A DNA stretch of 64,000 bases from JAWSVE01 sp050633885 (GTDB taxonomy: Bacteria; Pseudomonadota; Gammaproteobacteria; Pseudomonadales; Cellvibrionaceae). The position numbers and the translations under genes are program-made. Positions 52,744 to 61,903 of this stretch are shown here, piece by piece. The stretch covers positions 818,541 to 882,540 of the forward strand of contig JBOEHK010000005.1 in assembly GCA_050633885.1 (NCBI GenBank). The letters are read 5' to 3'. Position 1 is the first letter of the stretch. Every line of letters begins with the position of its first letter. The notes under the pieces were generated by a model, which was given only the letters and a program-made list of their open reading frames with translations, did not search any database and was not told where the DNA came from.

Positions 52744-52797
52744 ATAGTATGGTGCAAATTATTACATGAAACAGTTATGAATGCGGAGGGCCTGCAC

Positions 52798-53961
52798 ATG
52801 GCACTTGATCAAGAAACACTGAATCAGTTTGTAGAAACTATTCGTCGCTATGTACGTGAAAGGCTTGTCCCATTGGAAGAGCTGGTGGCTGAGGAAGACC
52901 GAATTCCTGAGGACGTTATTGATGAAATGAAAGAGATGGGGCTTTTCGGCATTTCGATCCCTGAGGAATTTGGCGGACTAGGCCTTTCAATGAGTGAAGA
53001 GGTCGCGATTATTCAAGAAATGGGGTACACGTCCCCAGTGTTTCGTTCAATGTTTGGGACTAATGTTGGAATCGGGTCTCAAGGGATCATTATGGATGGG
53101 ACGCCCGAGCAAAAAGAGAAGTATCTCCCTTTGTTGGCGAGCGGAGAATTAGTTGGTTCTTTTGCTTTAACGGAACCAGATGCTGGTTCTGATGCGGGCT
53201 CAGTAAGGACCACTGCTCGGCTTGAAGGAGATGTATACATTCTCAATGGAACTAAGAGATTCATAACAAATGCACCTCGTGCAGGGGTGTTTACGGTAAT
53301 GGCAAGAACTGGAACTCGTGAAGAGGGTGGTAGAGGTGTTTCGGCTTTCTTAGTAGATGCAAATTTATCAGGCATAACACTAGGTAAACCAGATAAAAAA
53401 ATGGGTCAAAAAGGCTCCCATACATGTGATGTTATTTTTGAAAATGTGCGTGTTCCTAAAGATGCATTAATTGGTGGCGTTGAAGGTCAGGGTTTTAAAA
53501 CCGCAATGAAAGTTCTTGATCGTGGGAGATTGCATATCAGTGCGCTCAGTGTAGGAACTGCGAAACGTCTTATAGATGAGAGTGTTTCCTATACCAGTGA
53601 ACGGAAACAGTTCGGAACTGAAATCTGTAATTTTCAACTAGTACAAGCAATGCTTGCAGATAGTCAGACAGAGTACTTTGCTGGCAAGTGTATGGTCGAG
53701 GAAATTGCACGTTCTTATGATAGTGGCGAGAAAGTTTCTCTTAATGCTGCAAGTAGCAAATTATTTTGTACTGAAATGGTAGGTCGTGTCGCTGATCGCG
53801 CCGTACAGCTTCATGGTGGATCTGGTTACATAAGTGAATATTGTGTTGAGCGTTTCTACCGTGACGTCCGCCTATTCCGCCTTTATGAAGGTACTACCCA
53901 AATACAGCAGTTAGTTATCGCGAAACAGATGATTCGTGATTTTAATGAGCAAACTGCATAA
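52798..53961 (+). CDS. acyl-CoA dehydrogenase
   Basis: A 387-residue FAD flavoenzyme introducing the alpha-beta double bond. Motifs: FALTEPDAGSDAGS, GQKGSHTCDV, and the catalytic glutamate in LYEGTTQIQQL. ATG 52798 is used because GGAGGG lies 7 bases before it and the protein then starts like the family; the frame is open further upstream to 52567, which includes the operators and is not coding. Electrons would pass to the ETF encoded downstream. Substrate likely a short dicarboxylyl-CoA, by context. Confidence 0.92.
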   Translation: MALDQETLNQFVETIRRYVRERLVPLEELVAEEDRIPEDVIDEMKEMGLFGISIPEEFGGLGLSMSEEVAIIQEMGYTSPVFRSMFGTNVGIGSQGIIMDGTPEQKEKYLPLLASGELVGSFALTEPDAGSDAGSVRTTARLEGDVYILNGTKRFITNAPRAGVFTVMARTGTREEGGRGVSAFLVDANLSGITLGKPDKKMGQKGSHTCDVIFENVRVPKDALIGGVEGQGFKTAMKVLDRGRLHISALSVGTAKRLIDESVSYTSERKQFGTEICNFQLVQAMLADSQTEYFAGKCMVEEIARSYDSGEKVSLNAASSKLFCTEMVGRVADRAVQLHGGSGYISEYCVERFYRDVRLFRLYEGTTQIQQLVIAKQMIRDFNEQTA

Positions 53962-53978
53962 GTCGTGAGGAGAGTGTT

Positions 53979-55202
53979 ATGGGTGGGCCATTAGAAGGTA
54001 TTCGTGTTCTAGATTTGTCTCGTATATTGGCTGGACCTTGGTGTACCCAGATTTTAGCTGATTTGGGAGCTGAGGTTATAAAGATCGAACGTCCTGGAGT
54101 GGGAGATGATACCCGTCATTGGGGGCCTCCATGGCTTAAGGATAAGGACGGAAACGAAACTACAGAATCTGCATATTATCTTTCTACTAATAGAGGTAAG
54201 CATTCAGTAACTGTTGATATTAGTCAGCCAAGTGGTCAGCAGTTAATTAAAGAGCTGGCTCAAAAAAGCGATATTGTGGTCGAGAATTTTAAGACTGGTG
54301 CTTTGGATAAAAAAGGACTTGGTTATAAGCAGCTTTCAGAGCATAACTCTGGACTTATTTACTGTTCAATTACTGGATTCGGCCAGACGGGGCCAATGGC
54401 TAATGATGCAGGTTATGACTATCTAATTCAGGCTCAATCTGGATTGATGAGTATAACTGGAGCAGCGGATGGACAGCCAGGAGCAGGCCCTCAGAGAGTT
54501 GGCATGGCGGTAGCTGATTTGACTACAGGGATGAATGCCACAGTTGCCATTCTTTCTGCATTACACCATAGGAATAACACAGGTGAAGGGCAGTATATAG
54601 ATATGGCCCTTCTTGATGTCCAGGTAAGCTGGTTGGCAAATCAGGGGTTGAATTATTTTTGCAGTGGTAAAGCTCCTGGGCGTACCGGTGAGTACCACCC
54701 CAATTTAGCTCCATATCAGCCTTTTCCTACGCTTGATGGGCAAGTAATTATTGCTATCGGAAATGATCGACAATTCCAGCAATTTTGTGATGTGGTCGAA
54801 CGAGCCGAGCTTGCAAAAGACCCTCGTTTTTCAACTAACCCTAGTCGTGTAGAACACAGAGTTGCATTAGTTGAAATTATGTCTGCAATCACTAGTGAAA
54901 AGACCAGCGAGTACTGGATGGATGTATTGGTGAGCATCCATGTGCCTTGCGGCCCAATACAAAATATTCAACAGGTATTTGAGGATCCGCAGGTGCTTGC
55001 TCGTGACATGAAGTTAGAACTTGAACATCCCGAAATAGGAATGGTACCGGGCATCGCTAACCCAATTAAGTTTTCTAAAAACAAACAGCAATACAGCAAG
55101 GCTCCTCCCCTTTTAGGGGAGGACACCGAGGCCGTTTTAAGCAGGGTCTTAAGTAAAAACGAAGAGCAGATTGCTCTTTTACGAGAGCAGTCAGTCCTGT
55201 GA
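53979..55202 (+). CDS. class III (CaiB/BaiF) CoA-transferase
   Basis: A 407-residue enzyme that moves CoA between carboxylic acids, here presumably activating the imported acid from an acyl-CoA donor such as succinyl-CoA. Family motifs: GPLEGIRVLDLSRILAGPW, VIKIERPGVGDDTR, SNRGK-like STNRGKHSV, and VADLTTG with the likely catalytic aspartate. GAGGAG precedes the ATG. It follows the dehydrogenase by 17 bases. Confidence 0.92.
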   Translation: MGGPLEGIRVLDLSRILAGPWCTQILADLGAEVIKIERPGVGDDTRHWGPPWLKDKDGNETTESAYYLSTNRGKHSVTVDISQPSGQQLIKELAQKSDIVVENFKTGALDKKGLGYKQLSEHNSGLIYCSITGFGQTGPMANDAGYDYLIQAQSGLMSITGAADGQPGAGPQRVGMAVADLTTGMNATVAILSALHHRNNTGEGQYIDMALLDVQVSWLANQGLNYFCSGKAPGRTGEYHPNLAPYQPFPTLDGQVIIAIGNDRQFQQFCDVVERAELAKDPRFSTNPSRVEHRVALVEIMSAITSEKTSEYWMDVLVSIHVPCGPIQNIQQVFEDPQVLARDMKLELEHPEIGMVPGIANPIKFSKNKQQYSKAPPLLGEDTEAVLSRVLSKNEEQIALLREQSVL

Positions 55203-55359
55203 CAAGAAGTCTGTGAAAGTTATTAGCTTCGGCAGTTGATTATTGTGATAGCCCCATTGGGGGCCGGGTTCGCTGAAAAAGTTCAGTTCAAATGTGAGGG
55301 GGAAATACCTCACTAATTTGGTGTTCGTGGTTGAAGAGAGATATGTGGAGGAATCGTAA

Positions 55360-57453
55360 ATGGCAGTAAGTTATGAACTAATTGGTGAGACAGGTGTTAT
55401 TACTATTGATAATCCGCCAGTAAATGCGTTGTCACACGTAGTTCGTGAGGGCGTTAAAAACGCGGTTATCGCTGCTCAATCCGATAGTTCAAAATCTGTA
55501 GTTATTCTCTGCTCTGGACGTACATTTATAGCAGGGGCTGATATCTCTGAATTTGGAAAACCTGCGATTCCCCCGTCACTACCACAGGTGCTTTCGGTAA
55601 TAGAAAGCTCTGAAAAGCCTGTGATTGCTGCATTACATGGTTCAGCTTTGGGAGGGGGTTTTGAGTTGGCTCTAGCCTGCCACTATCGCTGTGCTTCATC
55701 ACCCGCCAAAGTAGGTTTGCCTGAAGTTAAATTGGGATTGCTCCCAGGGGCTGGTGGTACTCAGAGGGTTCCTCGCCTCGCGGGAGTGGAAGCTGCACTA
55801 GACCTCATTACTTCTGGAAAACCTATTTCTACAGATAAAGCTAATAAATTAGGTTTGGTTGACCGTATCATCACAGGAGATCTACGTGAAGGGGCTCTTG
55901 AGTATGCTCAAGAGGTTGTGTTGGGGGATGTCGAGCTAAGGAAGGCTCGTAACATCTCGATCAGCCCAAAGGAAGTTCCAGAAGGTATTTTCGAGTTTTA
56001 TAAAATAAAACTAGGTAAACGTGCCCGGGGACAATTAGCCCCGCAAAGCATCGTTACATGTATACAGGCTGCAGTTGAATTACCAATGGATGAAGGTTTG
56101 AACAAGGAGCGAGAGCTGTTTTTAGAATGCCTGGATTCCGAACAGTCAGCTGCCTTAAGGCACATGTTTTTTGCAGAACGTACCGCTCCAAAGATCAAAG
56201 GGTTGGCAGAAGGTATAGAGCCCAGAGCCATATCAAGGGTCGCTATTATCGGTGGTGGCACGATGGGATGTGGGATTGCCATGTGTTTTGCCAATGCTGG
56301 AATACCAGTGACACTGCTCGAAATAAGTGCTGATGCCTTGGGCAGGGGGCTTCAAATTATCGACCGAAATTACGATTTGAGTGTTAAAAAAGGTGTTTTC
56401 AGTTCGGAAGATGGGATCCTGAAAAAAGGATTTATAACAGGTACTACCCAATATGAAGATTTGTCTGATTGCGACTTAGTTATAGAGGCCGTATTTGAAA
56501 GCTTTGAAGTAAAAAAAGAAGTTTTCAGTCGGCTGGATAAGGTATGCAAACCTGAAGCGATTCTAGCGACTAATACCTCCTATCTTGATGTAAACGCTAT
56601 AGCTGAAATTACTAGCCGCCCTGAGAATGTTGTTGGACTACATTTCTTCAGCCCAGCAAACATCATGAAACTGCTTGAAGTCGTTAGAGGAGAGAAAACT
56701 TCTGATGAAGTGCTAGCGACCGCAATGGACATTGCCAAAAAGATTCGGAAGGTTCCTGTTTTAGCGGGTGTTTGCTTTGGGTTCATCGGAAATCGGATGT
56801 TACGTCAGTATGTTAGAGAAACTCAGTTATGTTTGATTGAGGGGGCTAGCCCAGAACAAATTGACCAAGTCATGGAAGGTTGGGGAATGGCTATGGGGCC
56901 TCTGGCAGTGGGGGATCTATCAGGGCTAGATGTAGCATATAAAGCCCGCCAATCCTTATCTGATCAGGAAAAAGGTGATCCGAAAACTTACTGTATTGCA
57001 GATGCTCTAGTAGAGAAAGGAAGGCTTGGGCAAAAGGTAGGTAAGGGGTATTACCTTTATGTAGCCAACAATCGTGGTCGTACAAGTGACCCTGAAGTGC
57101 TTGAGATTATTAACGGCCAAGCTCTAAAACATGGTGTTGTTAGGCGCGAAATCAGTGATGGAGAAATTCTCATGCGCCTGACTTTGGCGTTAATAAACGA
57201 GGGTTTCAAAATCCTAGAGGAAGGCATTGCCCAAAGACCTAGTGATATCGATGCGGTGTATGTCTTTGGTTATGGTTTCCCCGCTTTTCGAGGAGGACCA
57301 ATGTTTTATGCTGATCAGTTGGGTCTTAAAAAGGTCTACGAGATGATTTGTAAGCTACAAGAAACAAATGGTTATCAGTATTGGGTTCCGGCGAATTTAT
57401 TGGAAGAACTTGCTCATAGTAATAAAACGCTAGCTGAATGGGCTGACTCTTAA
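55360..57453 (+). CDS. bifunctional enoyl-CoA hydratase/3-hydroxyacyl-CoA dehydrogenase
   Basis: A 697-residue fused enzyme. Residues 1-200 are a crotonase (FIAGADISEF, ALGGGFELALACHYRCA, LPEVKLGLLPGAGGTQR). From about 290 it is an NAD-dependent dehydrogenase (VAIIGGGTMGCGIAM, NTSYLDVNAIAE, LHFFSPANIMKLLEVV with the catalytic histidine), then the C-terminal helical domains. It performs steps two and three of beta-oxidation. Shorter than E. coli FadB/FadJ (about 715-730), it resembles the FadJ/peroxisomal type. A GGAGG site precedes the ATG. Confidence 0.92.
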   Translation: MAVSYELIGETGVITIDNPPVNALSHVVREGVKNAVIAAQSDSSKSVVILCSGRTFIAGADISEFGKPAIPPSLPQVLSVIESSEKPVIAALHGSALGGGFELALACHYRCASSPAKVGLPEVKLGLLPGAGGTQRVPRLAGVEAALDLITSGKPISTDKANKLGLVDRIITGDLREGALEYAQEVVLGDVELRKARNISISPKEVPEGIFEFYKIKLGKRARGQLAPQSIVTCIQAAVELPMDEGLNKERELFLECLDSEQSAALRHMFFAERTAPKIKGLAEGIEPRAISRVAIIGGGTMGCGIAMCFANAGIPVTLLEISADALGRGLQIIDRNYDLSVKKGVFSSEDGILKKGFITGTTQYEDLSDCDLVIEAVFESFEVKKEVFSRLDKVCKPEAILATNTSYLDVNAIAEITSRPENVVGLHFFSPANIMKLLEVVRGEKTSDEVLATAMDIAKKIRKVPVLAGVCFGFIGNRMLRQYVRETQLCLIEGASPEQIDQVMEGWGMAMGPLAVGDLSGLDVAYKARQSLSDQEKGDPKTYCIADALVEKGRLGQKVGKGYYLYVANNRGRTSDPEVLEIINGQALKHGVVRREISDGEILMRLTLALINEGFKILEEGIAQRPSDIDAVYVFGYGFPAFRGGPMFYADQLGLKKVYEMICKLQETNGYQYWVPANLLEELAHSNKTLAEWADS

Positions 57454-57558
57454 CAATAAAGTTGTTTGGAAGGCGAAACCAAATCGTATAAGCATTAATA
57501 AAATAGGCTGAATATCTGCTCTTACTGCTTATTAAGAAAGAGGATAAAGGTGCTGAAA

Positions 57559-58308
57559 ATGAAAGTTTTAGTGACTGTTAAACGCGTTATCGATTACAAC
57601 GTAAAAGTACGTGTTAAATCCGATAACACCGATGTAGATCTGGCTAACGTCAAAATGGCGTTAAACCCGTTTTGTGAAATTGCAGTAGAAGAGGCTGTAC
57701 GCCTGAAAGAAGCGGGCACTGCTGATGAAGTAGTGGTTGTTTCCATTGGCCCTAAAGCCTGTCAGGAGCAGATCAGAACAGCTCTGGCTCTGGGCGCGGA
57801 CCGTGGTATCCAGATCGAAACCGAAGAAGCGCCTGAATCGTTGGGTGTTGCCAAACTGCTGGCAAAAGTGATCGAAGAAGAACAACCTGGCCTGGTGATC
57901 ATGGGTAAACAGGCGATCGACAGCGACAACAACCAGACCGGCCAGATGCTGGCGGCTCTGACCGATATGCCACAGGGTACCTTCGCCTCTGAAGTTAAGA
58001 TCGACGGCGACAACGTTAACGTAACCCGTGAAGTGGACGGTGGTCTGCAGACCGTTGCGCTGAACATGCCAGCCATCGTTACCACAGACCTGCGCCTGAA
58101 CGAACCCCGTTACGCCTCCCTGCCTAACATCATGAAAGCCAAGCGTAAGCCGCTGGATGTTAAGTCCCCGGCAGACCTGGGTGTAGAGCTGAAAGCCCAC
58201 ACCAAACTGCTGAAAGTGACGCCACCTGCAGAACGTCAGGCGGGTATCAAAGTTGCCAGCGTAGATGAACTGGTAGAGAAGCTGAAAAACGAAGCGAAAG
58301 TGATCTAA
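57559..58308 (+). CDS. etfB: electron transfer flavoprotein subunit beta
   Basis: A 249-residue subunit of ETF, which takes electrons from acyl-CoA dehydrogenases. Conserved: MKVLVTVKRVIDYNVKVRVK, ALNPFCEIAVEEAVRLKE and the AMP-binding region MGKQAIDSDNNQTGQMLA. ATG 57559 gives the family start; GTG 57550 is an alternative. From about 57700 the base composition becomes much richer in GC with CTG/ACC/GGT-biased codons, unlike the flanking cargo. Confidence 0.95.
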   Translation: MKVLVTVKRVIDYNVKVRVKSDNTDVDLANVKMALNPFCEIAVEEAVRLKEAGTADEVVVVSIGPKACQEQIRTALALGADRGIQIETEEAPESLGVAKLLAKVIEEEQPGLVIMGKQAIDSDNNQTGQMLAALTDMPQGTFASEVKIDGDNVNVTREVDGGLQTVALNMPAIVTTDLRLNEPRYASLPNIMKAKRKPLDVKSPADLGVELKAHTKLLKVTPPAERQAGIKVASVDELVEKLKNEAKVI

Positions 58309-58319
58309 GGGGAACTGAT

Positions 58320-59249
58320 ATGGCTATTCTGGTAATTGCAGAACACGATAACAGCACCCTGAAAGGTGCAACACTGAATGCTGTTACAGCAGCAACCCAG
58401 ATGGGTGGCGACGTACACCTGTTGGTTGCCGGTGCAAACTGTGGCGCAGTAGCGGAAGCGGGCGCAGCGGTTGCAGGCATCAACAAATTACTGGTGGCGG
58501 ACAACGCTGCCTACGAACATCAGCTGGCAGAAAACCTGAGTAAGCTGGTCACCGAAGTAGCAGAAGACTACAGCCACGTGGTTGCACCAGCGACTACCAC
58601 CGGTAAAAACTTCCTGCCACGCGTTGCAGCCCTGCTGGACGTCGCGCAGATCTCTGATATCACCGCAGTTGAATCGGAAAATACCTTCCAGCGTCCAATC
58701 TATGCGGGTAACGCCATTGCGACCGTAGAATCTCTGGACCCGGTAAAAGTGATCACCGTACGTGGTACTGCATTTGATGCAGCCGCCGCAGAAGGTGGTT
58801 CCGCAACCGTTGAAACCCTGGATGCGGTTCACGATGCGGGTGTATCCAGCTTTGTCGGTGAAGAGATGGCCAAATCTGACCGTCCGGAACTGACCGCTGC
58901 TAACGTCATCATCTCCGGTGGTCGCGGCATGGGTAACGGTGAAAACTTCGCCATGCTGGAAAAAATCGCCGACAAACTGGGTGCGGCGGTAGGTGCATCC
59001 CGTGCTGCGGTTGATGCCGGTTTTGTACCGAACGATATGCAGGTCGGTCAGACTGGTAAGATCGTTGCGCCGGAGCTGTACATCGCTGTTGGTATTTCCG
59101 GTGCAATCCAGCATCTGGCAGGTATGAAAGACTCCAAAATCATTGTTGCGATCAACAAAGATGAAGAAGCGCCAATATTCTCCGTAGCGGACTACGGTCT
59201 GGTTGCGGATCTGTTTGATGCTGTTCCTGAATTAGAAAAACTACTGTAA
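58320..59249 (+). CDS. etfA: electron transfer flavoprotein subunit alpha
   Basis: A 309-residue FAD-carrying ETF subunit. The FAD-binding C-terminal domain shows ISGGRGMG, GASRAAVDAGFVPNDMQVGQTGKIVAPELYIAVG split over about residues 198-265, and GISGAIQHLAGM. It starts 11 bases after etfB. It shares the GC-rich, strongly biased codon use of etfB. A terminator follows at 59298-59322. Confidence 0.96.
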   Translation: MAILVIAEHDNSTLKGATLNAVTAATQMGGDVHLLVAGANCGAVAEAGAAVAGINKLLVADNAAYEHQLAENLSKLVTEVAEDYSHVVAPATTTGKNFLPRVAALLDVAQISDITAVESENTFQRPIYAGNAIATVESLDPVKVITVRGTAFDAAAAEGGSATVETLDAVHDAGVSSFVGEEMAKSDRPELTAANVIISGGRGMGNGENFAMLEKIADKLGAAVGASRAAVDAGFVPNDMQVGQTGKIVAPELYIAVGISGAIQHLAGMKDSKIIVAINKDEEAPIFSVADYGLVADLFDAVPELEKLL

Positions 59250-59297
59250 TTTTTTTAGGGGCTTCACCCGTCTCTGGCGCTTCACTCAAAGCGTATT

Positions 59298-59322
59298 GGG
59301 CTCATTTATTGGGCCCTTTTTT
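59298..59322 (+). terminator. Rho-independent terminator after etfBA
   Basis: GGGC and GCCC form the stem around a TCATTTATTGG loop, immediately followed by T6. It is 48 bases after the etfA stop and just before the ETF-QO gene, which should then have its own promoter or partial read-through. Confidence 0.7.
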
Positions 59323-59345
59323 CATCATATAGAGAGGTTTTTGTT

Positions 59346-60995
59346 TTGGTACGTGAATCGATGGAATTTGATGTTGTTATCGTGGGCGCGGGCCCATCTG
59401 GGTTGTCTGCAGCCTGTCGGTTGATGCAGCAGGCAAATGAAACAGAACAGGAACTGACAGTCTGTGTAGTGGAGAAAGGCTCTGAGATCGGGGCACATAT
59501 TTTGTCTGGTGCGGTAATTGAGACTCGAGCTTTGGATGAGTTGTTCCCCGATTGGAAAGGAATGGGGGCTCCATTGAATACGCCGGTCACAGAAGATCAA
59601 ATCTTCATGTTGAGAAATGAAGAAGCATCGATCAAGGTGTCGAATATCCTTGTACCTAAAACCATGCATAACCATGGTAACTACATCGTTAGCTTAGGAA
59701 ATCTCTGTCGTTGGTTGGGTGAGCAGGCAGAACAGTTAGGTGTTGAGATTTTTCCTGGTTTTGCTGCGGCAGAAGTGTTGTATAACGACGATGGCAGTGT
59801 AAAAGGTATTGCTACTGGTGATATGGGAATCAGTGAAGCTGGTGAGCAGAAAGATAGCTACATACCCGGTATGGAGCTACATGCTAAGTATACTATCCTC
59901 TCCGAAGGTTGTCGTGGGCATCTGGGTAAGGAGCTGATCGAGAATTTCGATCTCGCTGCCGAAGCTGATGCGCAGCATTACGGTGTGGGCATCAAGGAAC
60001 TGTGGGATATTGCGCCTGAGAACCATAAACCAGGTCTGGTGTTACACGGTTCCGGTTGGCCATTAAGTGATGGTGCTAGCGGTGGCTTCTTTCTTTATCA
60101 CACGGATGATAACCAAGTCGTTGTGGGTTTGATCGTAGATCTTAACTACAGTAACCCGTATACCAGCCCGTTTGATGAGTTCCAGAGTATGAAGCACCAT
60201 CCGGTACTTAAACAGTATCTTGAAGGAGGCAAACGTGTTTCTTATGGTGCCCGTGCGATCACCAAAGGAGGCTTTAATTCGTTACCTAGAATGACTTTTC
60301 CTGGTGGTATTGTCACGGGCTGTAACGCTGGTACTTTGAATTTCTCCAAGATCAAAGGTACGCATACGGCAATGAAATCCGGCACCCTCGCTGCGGAAGC
60401 CATTTTTGAGGCGCTCCAAAATGGCTGCGAAGGTGGTCAAGAGCTGCAGAGCTTTACTGATAAATTTGAAAGTTCATGGTTGTACGATGAGCTCTTCCGC
60501 TCCCGCAACTTTGGCCCTGCATTGCATAAGTTCGGCCCGATTCTGGGGGGCGGATTTAACTTTATCGATCAGAATTTGTTTTGCGGTAAGATCCCGGTCA
60601 CGCTACATGATGATAAAGAAGACTATGAGCAGATGTTGCCTGCCAGCGAATGCAAGCCGATCGACTATCTAAAACCGGATGGTGAATTGAGCTTCGATAA
60701 GCTAAGTTCAGTATTCCTGTCGAACACCAACCATGAAGAAGATCAACCAATCCATCTGAAATTGAAAGATGAAACGATTCCTCTGAATAGGAATCTGCCC
60801 CAGTACGCAGAACCCGCTCAGCGTTATTGCCCAGCGGGTGTTTACGAGGTGATTGAAGAAGGGCAGGAGAAACGTTTCCAAATCAACTCTCAAAATTGTT
60901 TGCATTGTAAAACCTGTGATATCAAAGATCCGGCTCAGAATATCCGTTGGGTTGTTCCAGAGGGGATGGGCGGACCTAATTATCCAAATATGTAG
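59346..60995 (+). CDS. electron transfer flavoprotein-ubiquinone oxidoreductase
   Basis: A 549-residue inner-membrane-associated flavoprotein that passes ETF electrons to quinone. FAD motif VIVGAGPSGLSAACRL at the start, and the 4Fe-4S cluster cysteines at the C terminus (YCPAGVYE, NCLHCKTCDIKDP). The start is TTG 59346, with GAGG 8 bases upstream; the resulting MVRESMEFDVV matches the typical N terminus. A later ATG 59361 is the alternative. Complete length for the family. Confidence 0.94.
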   Translation: MVRESMEFDVVIVGAGPSGLSAACRLMQQANETEQELTVCVVEKGSEIGAHILSGAVIETRALDELFPDWKGMGAPLNTPVTEDQIFMLRNEEASIKVSNILVPKTMHNHGNYIVSLGNLCRWLGEQAEQLGVEIFPGFAAAEVLYNDDGSVKGIATGDMGISEAGEQKDSYIPGMELHAKYTILSEGCRGHLGKELIENFDLAAEADAQHYGVGIKELWDIAPENHKPGLVLHGSGWPLSDGASGGFFLYHTDDNQVVVGLIVDLNYSNPYTSPFDEFQSMKHHPVLKQYLEGGKRVSYGARAITKGGFNSLPRMTFPGGIVTGCNAGTLNFSKIKGTHTAMKSGTLAAEAIFEALQNGCEGGQELQSFTDKFESSWLYDELFRSRNFGPALHKFGPILGGGFNFIDQNLFCGKIPVTLHDDKEDYEQMLPASECKPIDYLKPDGELSFDKLSSVFLSNTNHEEDQPIHLKLKDETIPLNRNLPQYAEPAQRYCPAGVYEVIEEGQEKRFQINSQNCLHCKTCDIKDPAQNIRWVVPEGMGGPNYPNM

Positions 60996-61022
60996 CTGGT
61001 TATGGGAGTTAATTAGGAATGC

Positions 61023-61050
61023 GTTAACCATTTTATCAGAAATGGTTAAC
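61023..61050. repeat. perfect 10-bp inverted repeat downstream of ETF-QO
   Basis: GTTAACCATT and AATGGTTAAC around an 8-base spacer, 27 bases after the ETF-QO stop and upstream of the iclR-type gene. It may end the ETF-QO transcript or be a regulator site. GTTAAC is also the core of the TnsB sites, but the flanks differ. Confidence 0.5.
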
Positions 61051-61060
61051 AGAAAAGGCT

Positions 61061-61075
61061 ATTCAATTATCGAAC
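61061..61075. promoter_or_regulatory. degenerate PcaR-like operator before the IclR gene
   Basis: ATTCA-ATTAT-CGAAC keeps the right half (CGAAC) and three of five bases of the left half (GTTCG) of the sites at 52710-52743. It lies 49 bases before the IclR start and could mediate autoregulation. Confidence 0.4.
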
Positions 61076-61123
61076 AAAGTGGGCGATAATCGATCGTAGT
61101 ATTTTTGAAACATGGAGTCTGCA

Positions 61124-61903
61124 ATGCCTGAAGAGAGTAACCAGTCTGGTTCCAGTGATAAGGATTTCCTAGCCACCTTTGCTCGGGGCCTTGACGTCAT
61201 AAAGTCTTTTGATGCCGAATCGCCGTCAATGACCTTGACCGATTTGGCTAAAAAAAATGGGTTATCACGTGCATCTGCCCGGCGTTTTCTTCTTACTTTG
61301 CAGAAACTAGGATATGTCAGCAATGATGATAAACATTTTAAGCTGACAGCAAAAATACTGGATTTGGGATATTCCTATTTATCCTCACTTAATTTCACAG
61401 AAATTATAACTCCGTATATGGAGGGAGTTGCGCACCAGCTTCGGGAGTCCTGTTCTGCCAACGTACTCGATGGGCAGGATATTGTTTATATCGCACGAAT
61501 CCCTCGCCGGGGGCTAATACATATCAATCTACAGATAGGTGCTCGCTTACCTGCTTATGCTACTTCTTCAGGCCGTGTCTTACTTTCAGGCCTCCCTACT
61601 GAACGTCTAGAAACATTTATAAAAGACACCAGCTTTGAGGCTCTCACCCCAAGTACAATGGGACCGGAGGAATTATACATAGAGCTTCAGAATGTTAAGC
61701 AGCAGGGCTATGCAATAGTAGATCAAGAGCTTGAACTAGGGATGCGAGCTGTAGCTGTTCCAGTTTATGATCGTCGTAAACAAGTACGTTTTGCTATGAA
61801 TGTTAGTACTCACGTGTCATCTCATTCTGTTGAACAGATTAAGGATGAATTTGTTCCAGTGATGCAAGAAGCTGCTCAGAAAATGTCTGATGTATTACCT
61901 TAA
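61124..61903 (+). CDS. IclR-family regulator, PcaR/PobR type
   Basis: A 259-residue regulator. The N-terminal winged HTH (FARGLDVIKSFDAESPSMTLTDLAKKNGLSRASARRFLLTL) and the C-terminal effector domain (IPRRGLIHINLQIGARLPAYATSSGRVLLSGL) are those of the PcaR/PcaU/PobR group, which respond to beta-ketoadipate-type acids. ATG 61124 is preferred over 61112 because GGAG lies 6 bases upstream. It is the likely controller of the flanking operons through the PcaR-like sites. Confidence 0.9.
   Translation: MPEESNQSGSSDKDFLATFARGLDVIKSFDAESPSMTLTDLAKKNGLSRASARRFLLTLQKLGYVSNDDKHFKLTAKILDLGYSYLSSLNFTEIITPYMEGVAHQLRESCSANVLDGQDIVYIARIPRRGLIHINLQIGARLPAYATSSGRVLLSGLPTERLETFIKDTSFEALTPSTMGPEELYIELQNVKQQGYAIVDQELELGMRAVAVPVYDRRKQVRFAMNVSTHVSSHSVEQIKDEFVPVMQEAAQKMSDVLP

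Noticed and set aside
52567..52797. Upstream in-frame extension of the acyl-CoA dehydrogenase
   Set aside because: The extension has no similarity to the family, contains the operator pair, and ATG 52798 has a GGAGGG site at the right distance.
58488..59114. 208-codon open frame opposite etfA (and a 179-codon one opposite etfB)
   Set aside because: Biased codon use of the GC-rich ETF genes keeps the opposite strand free of stops; the translations are cysteine/histidine-rich nonsense.
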